Part shown: piece by piece, positions 15,409-22,384 of the stretch
Layout: the number at the start of each line of letters is the position of its first letter
Position numbering within the stretch: position 1 is the stretch's first letter
Source: an uncultured Bacilli bacterium
Lineage (GTDB): Bacteria; Bacillota_I; Bacilli_A; RF39; UBA660
Assembly: GCA_947630415.1 (NCBI GenBank)
Contig: CANRHM010000001.1
Coordinates: 1 to 44,414, forward strand
Reading direction: 5' to 3'
DNA length: 44,414 bases
Notes under the pieces: generated by a model
Seen by the model: only the letters and a program-made list of their open reading frames with translations
The model's database searches: none
What the model was told of the DNA's origin: nothing
Translations under genes and position numbers: made by a program

Positions 15409-16251
15409 TCACTTCCCTAAATGGTATTCTTTATAAATGATACTTTTTGGAACTTGTCTTTGTTTTGCTACTTCTTTAATGGCATCTTTCTCACTCATGC
15501 CATCTTCGGTATAGAGTTTAACATGTTCAACAATGGATAAATCACTATAATCTTCTTCCTGTGTATTTCCAGCAACGACAAGGACATATTCTCCTTTTAA
15601 GGTTTCTTCTACGTCTTTTTTTATAGATGAAACAGTTCCACGATAAATTTCTTCATGAATTTTCGATATCTCACGGCAGATAGCAATTTCTCTATCCCCT
15701 AATATTTCTTGAATACTTTCTAAAGTTTCCATCAACCGATGAGGTGCTTCATAAAAAAGCATGGTGTACGGAAACGAACTTAATTTTTTTAACTCTTTTT
15801 CACGTTTCGTTTTCTTGGCGTTTAAAAAACCATAGAAAAGAAAGGGCGATGGAGCAAGACCAGACATGGTTAAAGCAGGTACAAAAGCAGTAGGTCCTGG
15901 AAGCGAAATAACGGGATATCCATGATCTAAAATGAAAGATACAACCTTGTATCCAGGATCACTTATAATAGGTGTTCCCCTATCCGTGACAAGACCTATC
16001 GTTTTTCCTTCTTGTAAATAGGACAAGGCTAACTCTTTCATCTTATCTTCATTGTGATCATCGGAATGAATGAGTTTTTTTGTAATATCTAAATATTTTA
16101 AAAGTTGAGCGGTTACACGTGTATCTTCACAAAACAAAACATCGACTTCTTTTAAAACATTTATAGCACGAATCGTCATATCTTCTCTATTTCCAATAGG
16201 TGTAGGAATTAAATAGAGTTTTGCTCCTGCTTGATAACTTTTTTGATTCAT
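15409..16251 (-). CDS. rsmI: 16S rRNA (cytidine-2'-O)-methyltransferase RsmI
   Basis: A 280-residue tetrapyrrole-methylase-fold protein that 2'-O-methylates C1402 of 16S rRNA. The motif LYLIPTPIGNREDMTIRA marks the N-terminus. Further hallmarks are FCEDTR, LVTDRGTPIISDPG and SLPGPTAFVPAL, with FYEAPHR downstream. I chose the ATG of MNQKSYQAG, four bases after the trmN6 stop, with GGAAAGAG upstream. A start 51 bases earlier would overlap trmN6 and adds residues atypical of the family. The order trmN6-rsmI matches yabB-yabC of B. subtilis, with yazA missing between them. Confidence 0.95.
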   Translation of the reverse strand: MNQKSYQAGAKLYLIPTPIGNREDMTIRAINVLKEVDVLFCEDTRVTAQLLKYLDITKKLIHSDDHNEDKMKELALSYLQEGKTIGLVTDRGTPIISDPGYKVVSFILDHGYPVISLPGPTAFVPALTMSGLAPSPFLFYGFLNAKKTKREKELKKLSSFPYTMLFYEAPHRLMETLESIQEILGDREIAICREISKIHEEIYRGTVSSIKKDVEETLKGEYVLVVAGNTQEEDYSDLSIVEHVKLYTEDGMSEKDAIKEVAKQRQVPKSIIYKEYHLGK

Positions 16252-16255
16252 AAAA

Positions 16256-16981
16256 TCAACTCTTTCCAAATAGAGATAAAATTTCTTTTCGATAACTGCC
16301 ATCTTGGTTGTGAATATAAAGTGGCGGTAATAATTTTACACCTGTTTTCCCATTTTTACTAGCTTCAATTAAAAATAAATTAGATTCTTTATTAACTTTG
16401 GGGTAAATAAATTGAATGCGTTTAGGTTCTAGATGGTACTTTTGAAGTAGAGCAAGAATCTCTACTAATCTCTCTGTTCGATGAACCATTACAAAACGAC
16501 CATCATTTTTTAAGAGTTTCCTCACAATTTCAAGGCTTTCTTCTAACGTAATAGCCACTTCATGTCGTGCAATCGTCTTGTGACTATCTTGATTCACAAC
16601 ACTTTTTTGAGAAGTCTTAAAATAAGGTGGATTCATGGTAATAACATCAAAAGAATCCGATTCAAAATCTTCTTTTAAGTCTAAAATATTTTTATTGATT
16701 AAAGTAATAGCTTGTTCTTTATGATTGATTTCAACCGATTTTTTAGCTAACTCAAAAACTTCTTTTTGGATTTCAACACCTGTAATATGGGCTTTGGTCT
16801 TCGTTGATAAAATTAATGGAATAGGTGCATTTCCACAACAAAGATCTAAGATTTCTTTATCTTTTAGATGAATTTCTACAAAATTCGCTAATAGTACAGA
16901 ATCGAGTGAAAAAGAAAACCAATCGGTATTTTGTATAATTTTTAGGTTAGAAAAAGAAAGTAAATCGTGTAATACTTCCAT
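16256..16981 (-). CDS. trmN6: tRNA1(Val) A37 N6-methyltransferase (TrmN6/YabB family)
   Basis: This 241-residue class I SAM-dependent methyltransferase has the SAM loop LDLCCGNAPIPL near residue 46, an acidic residue in GVEIQ, and the N6-adenine methylase motif NPPYF near residue 118. Family members methylate A37 of tRNA-Val or related substrates. The target here is inferred. The gene overlaps ricT by one base and ends in UGA, showing that UGA is a stop in this organism. Confidence 0.9.
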   Translation of the reverse strand: MEVLHDLLSFSNLKIIQNTDWFSFSLDSVLLANFVEIHLKDKEILDLCCGNAPIPLILSTKTKAHITGVEIQKEVFELAKKSVEINHKEQAITLINKNILDLKEDFESDSFDVITMNPPYFKTSQKSVVNQDSHKTIARHEVAITLEESLEIVRKLLKNDGRFVMVHRTERLVEILALLQKYHLEPKRIQFIYPKVNKESNLFLIEASKNGKTGVKLLPPLYIHNQDGSYRKEILSLFGKS

Positions 16982-17769
16982 TATTTAACCTCTTCTAAAG
17001 CTACGACTAAGGTATGATGATCTTTAAATTCAACGGTCGCTTTTTTAGCAAACACATCGAGTGAAATAATTTTTCCTTTGCCATCAACGGTATCGATATA
17101 AGTACCTACACTGGGTAAATCTTTCTTTAATTCGGTATAAACTTCATCTTCATAATTCAAACAACATAGTAATCTTCCACAAGAACCATTGATTTTATTT
17201 GGGTTTAAAGCAATAAATTGGTTTTTAGCCATATTGATAGAAACACTATTAAAGTCTGTTAAGAAACTACTGCAACATAAGAATCTACCACAAGGCCCTA
17301 AGCCTCCCACTTCTTTGGCTTTATCACGAACACCTATTTGACGAAGTTCAATACGAGTATGATAATTTTGTGCTATTTTTTTTACTAGTTCACGGAAATC
17401 CACTCTTCCATCCGCAATAAAATTAAAAAGTAGTTGATTTCGATCAAAGGTAAAAGATGCATCAAGTAAACGCATATCAAGATCTAATTCAGTAACATAT
17501 TCTCTTGCCGATTCCAAAGCACGCTCTGCTTCTTTTAAATTTTTCTTATGCTGTTTACGATCGGCTTCAGTAGCAATACGAAGAATTGGTTTTAAAGGAA
17601 TACCAATACTATTTTCTTCAATTTCTTTATTTGGATTTACCACCGTGGCATATTGCATTCCCTTTTCGGTTTCCACAATAACATCCATATCCATCTCAAT
17701 GTTGCATCCTCCCGGTGTAAAATAATAGACACGTCCTCCGGAATTAAATTTAACACCTACCACTTTCAT
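16981..17769 (-). CDS. ricT: PSP1-domain protein RicT (YaaT)
   Basis: A 262-residue PSP1 protein. The two cysteine clusters GPCGRFLCCSSFL and GSCGRLLCCLNYE (about residues 160-205) match the RicT family. In B. subtilis it binds iron-sulfur clusters with RicA and RicF and promotes mRNA maturation by RNase Y, affecting competence, biofilm and sporulation. It overlaps holB by four bases (ATGA) and trmN6 by one, in the conserved holB-yaaT-yabB order, with yabA missing. Its presence fits the matrix, ComK and sporulation genes elsewhere in the window, though that link is inference. Confidence 0.93.
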   Translation of the reverse strand: MKVVGVKFNSGGRVYYFTPGGCNIEMDMDVIVETEKGMQYATVVNPNKEIEENSIGIPLKPILRIATEADRKQHKKNLKEAERALESAREYVTELDLDMRLLDASFTFDRNQLLFNFIADGRVDFRELVKKIAQNYHTRIELRQIGVRDKAKEVGGLGPCGRFLCCSSFLTDFNSVSINMAKNQFIALNPNKINGSCGRLLCCLNYEDEVYTELKKDLPSVGTYIDTVDGKGKIISLDVFAKKATVEFKDHHTLVVALEEVK

Positions 17770-18665
17770 TTTGCTACACCTCCACTTAATTCAATGATGA
17801 TTTTATCTAACATTAGATTTTGATTGACATTAGAATTTATTTTTATAGGTAAATGAGATACTAATTCAATCTTTCTTAATAAATTTTCTTTTGTATTTTG
17901 ACTAGAAACTTTTTTGATTTCATCTTCATAATTCTGAAATATAGAATCATGGATTGGCCTATTTAGTTGAAAATAAAGCGTACTTTCATAAAATTGTTGT
18001 ACTAATTGAAAAGCTTCTAATAGGTCTTCTTTTGAATTTAGTATATTATCCCAAATTTGGTTTAAGAAAGCAATGGTTTTAGGTCCTTTTGCTTCAATCA
18101 TAGTACAAAACTTAACCACTTGATCAAGCAAGTTTTGATCGATAGAATTTTGTTCTTCACTCGGTTTTAACTGAAACAATTGACATCTTGAAAGAATTGT
18201 TGGTAAGACTTGATTTCGATTAGGAGCAAGCAAGATAGCAACTATATTTTCTTCTGGTTCTTCTAAAAATTTTAATATAGAATTAGCAGATGATTTATTA
18301 AGCTTGTCCGCTCCATTGATAATGTATACACGATTACGATGATCTAAAGATTTCGTTTTAAAATCCGTCTGCAAATCAAGTAGTTGTTCTTTTTTGATCC
18401 AAAGACCATCGGGTTCAATCAACTTAAAATCAGGATAAATTCCAAGATCAATATGATGACAAATCGTACAATCATCACACGTATTTTTTTCTGTTTTATG
18501 GCTTGTACAAATTAAAAATTTAGCAAAAGCAATAGCAAGTGCACGACTATCATCAAAATGGTTTGTCTCAATAAAATAAGCATGACTAACTTTTCCGTTT
18601 TCAAGAACGGATTTAATCATCGTATCATAAAAATTAGATTGTGTTTCTCGATAGTCACTAAACAC
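17766..18665 (-). CDS. holB: DNA polymerase III delta' subunit
   Basis: A 299-residue clamp-loader subunit. HAYFIE at the N-terminus replaces a functional P-loop, as expected for delta'. Four cysteines in CTSHK...CDDCTICHH form the zinc module near residues 53-70. The sensor-type motif LSRCQLFQL occurs near residue 157. It works with DnaX and delta to load the DnaN clamp. It is upstream of, and overlapping, ricT, as in Bacillus. Confidence 0.93.
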   Translation of the reverse strand: MFSDYRETQSNFYDTMIKSVLENGKVSHAYFIETNHFDDSRALAIAFAKFLICTSHKTEKNTCDDCTICHHIDLGIYPDFKLIEPDGLWIKKEQLLDLQTDFKTKSLDHRNRVYIINGADKLNKSSANSILKFLEEPEENIVAILLAPNRNQVLPTILSRCQLFQLKPSEEQNSIDQNLLDQVVKFCTMIEAKGPKTIAFLNQIWDNILNSKEDLLEAFQLVQQFYESTLYFQLNRPIHDSIFQNYEDEIKKVSSQNTKENLLRKIELVSHLPIKINSNVNQNLMLDKIIIELSGGVAK

Positions 18666-18679
18666 TTTACCACCTCAAA

Positions 18680-18868
18680 TTAAAATACAAGTACTAACAG
18701 TAAAACTAAAGAAAATAATGCTGGCAAGCCTAAAAAGCCTACAAGACAAATGGTAATTAAATTGATCGGAATCATCATGTTAAAAGAGACTGCTAATAGA
18801 TTATATCCATATAAGATAAAGGCTCCTAGAATAAATTTTCTTAGTAGAAGAAAGATGCTCTTTAACAT
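18680..18868 (-). CDS. bofA: BofA-like pro-sigma-K processing inhibitor
   Basis: A 62-residue membrane protein starting MLKSIFLLLRK. GAGGTG six bases upstream favours this over an ATG 33 bases earlier. Two hydrophobic segments and the family signature PINLITICLVGFLGLPALFSLVLL at the C-terminus identify BofA. In Bacillus it inhibits SpoIVFB in the mother-cell membrane until forespore signals arrive. B. subtilis BofA has 87 residues, and this one lacks the N-terminal part. Position between recR and holB is as in Bacillus. It is a marker of sporulation ancestry and does not prove spore formation. Confidence 0.82.
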   Translation of the reverse strand: MLKSIFLLLRKFILGAFILYGYNLLAVSFNMMIPINLITICLVGFLGLPALFSLVLLLVLVF

Positions 18869-18907
18869 TTTTTCACCTCTACTAATACTTATGATGGACA
18901 ACTTCTT

Positions 18908-19504
18908 TTATTCAATATTTTTACGATCAGCAAGAGCCCTTTCTAGCGTCATAGAATCAATATATTCCATATCGGCTCCAATCGGAATTCCACTTGCAAT
19001 TTTAGATACCGTTAAAGGAAGACCATCTAAAATTTTCTTAATATATAAAGCTGTTGTTTCTCCTTCAATACTAGGTTTAACCGCTAAAATTATTTCTTTA
19101 AATTGATTTTCTTTAATTCTTGAAAGTAATTTATCGATGCCAATATCTTCAGGATTGATTCCTTCCATAGGCGATATAAGTCCATTTAATACATGGTACA
19201 TTCCATTGTAAGAACCTAATCGTTCAAAAAGAATAACACTTCTTGGATCTTCTACTACACAAAGTGTAGATTGATCACGAAGTTTATTACTACATATTTC
19301 GCATATTTCGTTTTCGGTTAGATGATTACAAATCTTACACGGATGAATCTTTTCTTTAACATCTTTCATGGAATCCATGAAAGCCTCAACCTTTTCAGGA
19401 TCGGCATCTAAAACGGAAAAAGCAAGCCTTTCAGCAGTCTTTTCACCTATACCAGGAAAACTTTTAAATCCTTCAATTAAATTTCGTAAACTCTCTGGGT
19501 ACAT
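18908..19504 (-). CDS. recR: Recombination mediator RecR
   Basis: A 198-residue recombination protein acting with RecF and RecO to load RecA at gaps. An N-terminal helix-hairpin-helix (PGIGEKTAERLAF) is followed by a four-cysteine zinc finger CKICNHL...CEICSN (about residues 57-72) and a Toprim domain beginning LCVVEDPRSV. AGGAG precedes the ATG. The gene is in the conserved dnaX-ybaB-recR cluster. Confidence 0.96.
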   Translation of the reverse strand: MYPESLRNLIEGFKSFPGIGEKTAERLAFSVLDADPEKVEAFMDSMKDVKEKIHPCKICNHLTENEICEICSNKLRDQSTLCVVEDPRSVILFERLGSYNGMYHVLNGLISPMEGINPEDIGIDKLLSRIKENQFKEIILAVKPSIEGETTALYIKKILDGLPLTVSKIASGIPIGADMEYIDSMTLERALADRKNIE

Positions 19505-19513
19505 AAAAAACTC

Positions 19514-19810
19514 CTAAAACATTCCTGGAAGGTTAGCAAATTTACCCATTTTTTCTTCAGTTGTTTTATCAACTTGTTGAAAAGCGTTATTAATAGCTAC
19601 AACTAAAACATCTTGTAACATTTCAATATCCTCTTTAGATAATTCTATATTTGGATCAATTGTTATTTTTAGAACCTCTTTTTTTCCATTAACTACTACT
19701 TTTACAAAGGAGTTCTCACCAGTAAACTCCATTTTGTCGATTTCATTTTTGGCACTCATTACTTCTTTTTGCATTGCTTGAGCTTGTTTCATAATTGCTT
19801 GAATATTCAT
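19514..19810 (-). CDS. YbaB/EbfC family nucleoid-associated protein
   Basis: A 98-residue DNA-binding protein with MKQAQAMQKEV near the N-terminus, a central beta region with VNGKKEVLKITIDP, and a C-terminal helix. Family members form dimers that bind DNA and influence nucleoid organisation. The gene lies between dnaX and recR, as in most bacteria. Confidence 0.93.
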   Translation of the reverse strand: MNIQAIMKQAQAMQKEVMSAKNEIDKMEFTGENSFVKVVVNGKKEVLKITIDPNIELSKEDIEMLQDVLVVAINNAFQQVDKTTEEKMGKFANLPGMF

Positions 19811-19828
19811 TTTTATTCCTTCTTTCTT

Positions 19829-21538
19829 TTATTCATCCATCTGTACAATATTTTTACCAAAAAGTTGAATAGCTTCCTTCATTAAATCAGAAGTGGGCAT
19901 TTCTTTTTCAGGTTCAATGGTTGATTCAGAAAAAGTGTCTGGTTCTTCTTGGTATTTATATTCTACATGATCTTTTATATTTTTAATATAATTTTCTTTT
20001 TCCTTTTTCCATTGATCTACCGATAAGAGAACGATTTTGTAATCTTTATCAAAAATCTCTTTAAATGTGTTTTCGATTTTTTCAATCATGTCGTCTCCTC
20101 GTTCGACTAAGGAATCATATTGAAAAGCTAAAATAACATTTTTTGAACTAGCTGCAACAGGGGTAGCATCGGCTAAAAAACACGCGACTGCACCAATCTT
20201 TCGATCAAGAGTATATTCCATGATTTTATTCCAATTATTTTTTAATTCTGTCAATGATTTTTTATCAGCTAATGCAAAAGTATTATTAATTCTTAATCGT
20301 TTTTGAGAAGCAATATCAATTTTTGGTTCATTTTCTTCTATAGGCTCTGGGGCTTCTTCTTTTGGTATTTGATTCTCTCCTATAGATTTACTTTCTGGAA
20401 TAGGACTTTGTTTTTCTTCAATTTCTACTTCTTTTGGATTTTCTTTTTTATCAAACTTTTGTTTATTTTCTTCTACTTCTTTATTTACTGAAGTCTTTGT
20501 TTGTTCTTTTAAATTCATAAATTGAAGTAATTTTATTTCTAATAAAAGTTTAATATTCGAACTTTCTTTTAATTCATTTAACATTTGATTTAACGCTATG
20601 ACAAATTGATTAATAAATTCAGTATCAATATCGTTTTGATGATCGATATATTTTTTTACTAATTGATTTCTTAGATGAAGCATTAAATCTTCAACAAATC
20701 GAAGTAAATCTTTTCCATTTTGATACATTTTATCCAATTGTTCTAAAACGTACTCATTATCTTGTTCTTTAACTTTTTGAATGAAAGTATCAATTTCTTC
20801 AAAACTCATTAAGCCATTGACTTCTCGCATATCATTCATAGTAATTTTATTATTAGAATAGGATGTTAATTTATCAAGTAATCCTAAAGCATCACGCATA
20901 CCACCATCAGAATAACGAGCAATTTCTACTAAAACATCTTCATCTATTTTAATTTTTTCTAACGAAGTAATTTCTTTTAATCGATTAACAATCGCTTTTT
21001 CATCAATGCGTTTAAAATTAAAGCATTGACAACGAGATACAATCGTAATAGGAACTTTATGCAAATCAGTAGTTGCTAAGATAAAAATAACATGACTAGG
21101 TGGTTCTTCTAATGTTTTTAATAAAGCATTAAAAGCACCGATTGAAAGCATATGTACTTCATCAATAATATAAACTTTATATTTTAATTCTGTTGGAACT
21201 AAAGATACCTTATTTCTTAGTTCTCGTATTTCATCTACTCCATTGTTAGATGCTGCATCGATTTCGATAATATCTGGGCATTCTCTTTTACTAGCAGCAA
21301 GGCACTGGGAACATTCAAGGCAAGGATTACCTTCTTGGGGATTAGAACAATTGACTGCTTTAGCAAAGAGTTTTGCCATGGTTGTCTTTCCTGTACCACG
21401 CGGTCCAGAGAATAAATAGGCATGGGATACTTTTCCACTTTTTAAAGTATTTAATAATGTTTGTTTAACAACATTTTGGCCTACTACTTCATTAAAAGTA
21501 ACTGGGCGATACTTTCGATATAATGCTTGATATGCCAT
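19829..21538 (-). CDS. dnaX: DNA polymerase III gamma/tau subunit
   Basis: The clamp-loader ATPase. Walker A is GPRGTGKTTMAK, with zinc cysteines CSNPQEGNPCLECSQC near residue 64. EIDAASNNGVDEIR and the SRC motif VSRCQCFNFKR follow. An E/P/K-rich linker (about residues 355-415) leads to a tau C-terminal domain. The start MAYQALYRKYRP is chosen over an ATG 15 bases upstream because that one lies inside the GGGGGTG binding site. A TGGTATAAT extended -10 (21568-21573) provides a promoter. I see no in-phase slippery site for a gamma product. Confidence 0.95.
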   Translation of the reverse strand: MAYQALYRKYRPVTFNEVVGQNVVKQTLLNTLKSGKVSHAYLFSGPRGTGKTTMAKLFAKAVNCSNPQEGNPCLECSQCLAASKRECPDIIEIDAASNNGVDEIRELRNKVSLVPTELKYKVYIIDEVHMLSIGAFNALLKTLEEPPSHVIFILATTDLHKVPITIVSRCQCFNFKRIDEKAIVNRLKEITSLEKIKIDEDVLVEIARYSDGGMRDALGLLDKLTSYSNNKITMNDMREVNGLMSFEEIDTFIQKVKEQDNEYVLEQLDKMYQNGKDLLRFVEDLMLHLRNQLVKKYIDHQNDIDTEFINQFVIALNQMLNELKESSNIKLLLEIKLLQFMNLKEQTKTSVNKEVEENKQKFDKKENPKEVEIEEKQSPIPESKSIGENQIPKEEAPEPIEENEPKIDIASQKRLRINNTFALADKKSLTELKNNWNKIMEYTLDRKIGAVACFLADATPVAASSKNVILAFQYDSLVERGDDMIEKIENTFKEIFDKDYKIVLLSVDQWKKEKENYIKNIKDHVEYKYQEEPDTFSESTIEPEKEMPTSDLMKEAIQLFGKNIVQMDE

Positions 21539-21598
21539 ATTATTCACCCCCATGAGTCAACATATTTATTATACCATAGGTTCTAATGAAAAAGATTC

Positions 21599-22051
21599 TT
21601 AATTTCGTTTTTTTTTAAAAAAATTAGACAAAAGAGATGCACACTCATTTTCGAGAATTCCACAAGTTATTTCTACTGCGGAATTAGCATCAACTTCAGT
21701 TAAAATTTTATGCACAATTTCTTTATTTTTATTATTTTTACTTTGAGTACCATAAGCAATTCGCTTAATCCGAGCCTGTTGTATAGCACTAGCACACATT
21801 GGACAAGGTTCTAATGTAACATATAATATACATTCATTAAGACGCCAATTATTTAATTTTCGTGAAGCCTTTTCAATACATATAAGTTCCGCATGTTTTA
21901 AAACTGATTTTTTAGTATCTTTTTTATTGTAAGCAGATGCAATAATTTTATCTTTATAAACAAGAACAGCCCCTACAGGAACTTCTTCTTTTTTTATTGC
22001 TTTTTTAGCTAAATTGAGTGCTTTATTCATATAAAATTCATCTTTGTTCAT
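21599..22051 (-). CDS. tadA: tRNA adenosine(34) deaminase
   Basis: A 150-residue cytidine-deaminase-fold enzyme converting A34 to inosine in tRNA-Arg(ACG). The zinc site is HAELICIEKAS (His and catalytic Glu, about residue 52) and PCPMCASA (two Cys, about residue 83). Length is typical. It sits upstream of dnaX. In B. subtilis the SRP RNA gene lies between tadA and dnaX, while here it precedes tadA. Confidence 0.95.
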   Translation of the reverse strand: MNKDEFYMNKALNLAKKAIKKEEVPVGAVLVYKDKIIASAYNKKDTKKSVLKHAELICIEKASRKLNNWRLNECILYVTLEPCPMCASAIQQARIKRIAYGTQSKNNKNKEIVHKILTEVDANSAVEITCGILENECASLLSNFFKKKRN

Positions 22052-22073
22052 ACATTATCACCTCAAAATAAAA

Positions 22074-22146
22074 GATGCACATGAGAATAAACTATTAAAG
22101 CTGCTATCTTCCGATCCTGACTTGGTTCTAGTCATCTCATTGCATC
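22074..22146 (-). ncRNA. ffs: Signal recognition particle RNA, small bacterial type
   Basis: The minus strand contains GTCAGGATCGGAAGATAGCAGC, the SRP RNA domain IV core (Ffh-binding symmetric loop, GGAA tetraloop, AGCAGC). Outer arms GATGCA-ATGAGA and TCTCAT-GTGCATC close a single long hairpin of about 73 nt, followed by TTTTATTTT as terminator. Compared with the usual GTCAGGTCCGGAAGGAAGCAGC the core differs at a few bases. It partners Ffh in cotranslational targeting. Confidence 0.92.
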
Positions 22147-22152
22147 GATATT

Positions 22153-22181
22153 ATTGTAATCTATTTTTATTTTTTTTGCAA
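22153..22181 (-). promoter_or_regulatory. Promoter of the SRP RNA gene
   Basis: On the minus strand TTGCAA (22176-22181), a 17-bp spacer and TACAAT (22153-22158). The predicted start coincides with the 5' end of the RNA helix near 22146. Confidence 0.7.
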
Positions 22182-22191
22182 CTATATATTA

Positions 22192-22207
22192 TGTTTCACG
22201 TGAAACT
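22192..22207. other. parS site 1 (ParB binding)
   Basis: TGTTTCACGTGAAACT matches the Bacillus parS consensus TGTTTCACGTGAAACA at 15 of 16 positions. It lies between the SRP RNA promoter and gyrA. Confidence 0.92.
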
Positions 22208-22219
22208 TGTATATATTTT

Positions 22220-22233
22220 ATTTCCCAGGAAAT
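22220..22233. other. Noc-binding-site-like palindrome 1
   Basis: ATTTCCCAGGAAAT differs at one base from the Noc binding site ATTTCCCGGGAAAT. Confidence 0.75.
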
Positions 22234-22254
22234 ATTTTTCATAAAATTTTTTTT

Positions 22255-22268
22255 ATTTCCTAGGAAAT
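22255..22268. other. Noc-binding-site-like palindrome 2
   Basis: ATTTCCTAGGAAAT is a perfect palindrome differing from the Noc site only in the two central bases. Its centre is 35 bp from that of site 1. Confidence 0.65.
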
Positions 22269-22293
22269 AATTTTATAAAAGAAAGGCAAATTT

Positions 22294-22307
22294 ATTTCCC
22301 GGGAAAT
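22294..22307. other. Noc binding site 3 (exact consensus)
   Basis: ATTTCCCGGGAAAT, 14 of 14 with the B. subtilis Noc consensus. It lies 39 bp from site 2. Confidence 0.88.
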
Positions 22308-22319
22308 ATTTTTAAGTTA

Positions 22320-22335
22320 TGTTTCACGTGAAACA
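22320..22335. other. parS site 2 (exact consensus)
   Basis: TGTTTCACGTGAAACA, 16 of 16. It is 12 bp from the exact Noc site. Confidence 0.97.
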
Positions 22336-22351
22336 ATATAAAAAGTATAAG

Positions 22352-22379
22352 AAAAGAAGTTTCACGTGAAACTTCTTTT
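22352..22379 (-). terminator. gyrA terminator containing parS site 3
   Basis: A 28-bp perfect palindrome whose core GTTTCACGTGAAAC (22359-22372) is parS. The arms AAAAGAAG and CTTCTTTT extend it to a stable hairpin immediately after the gyrA stop. T-rich sequence follows on the minus strand. The same DNA appears to be both centromere site and transcription terminator. Confidence 0.75.
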
Positions 22380-22384
22380 AAATA

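Noticed and set aside
20440..20452. A run of A residues in dnaX as a possible gamma/tau frameshift site
   Set aside because: The AAAAAAG run is not in the zero-frame phase of a slippery heptamer, and I see no stimulatory hairpin.
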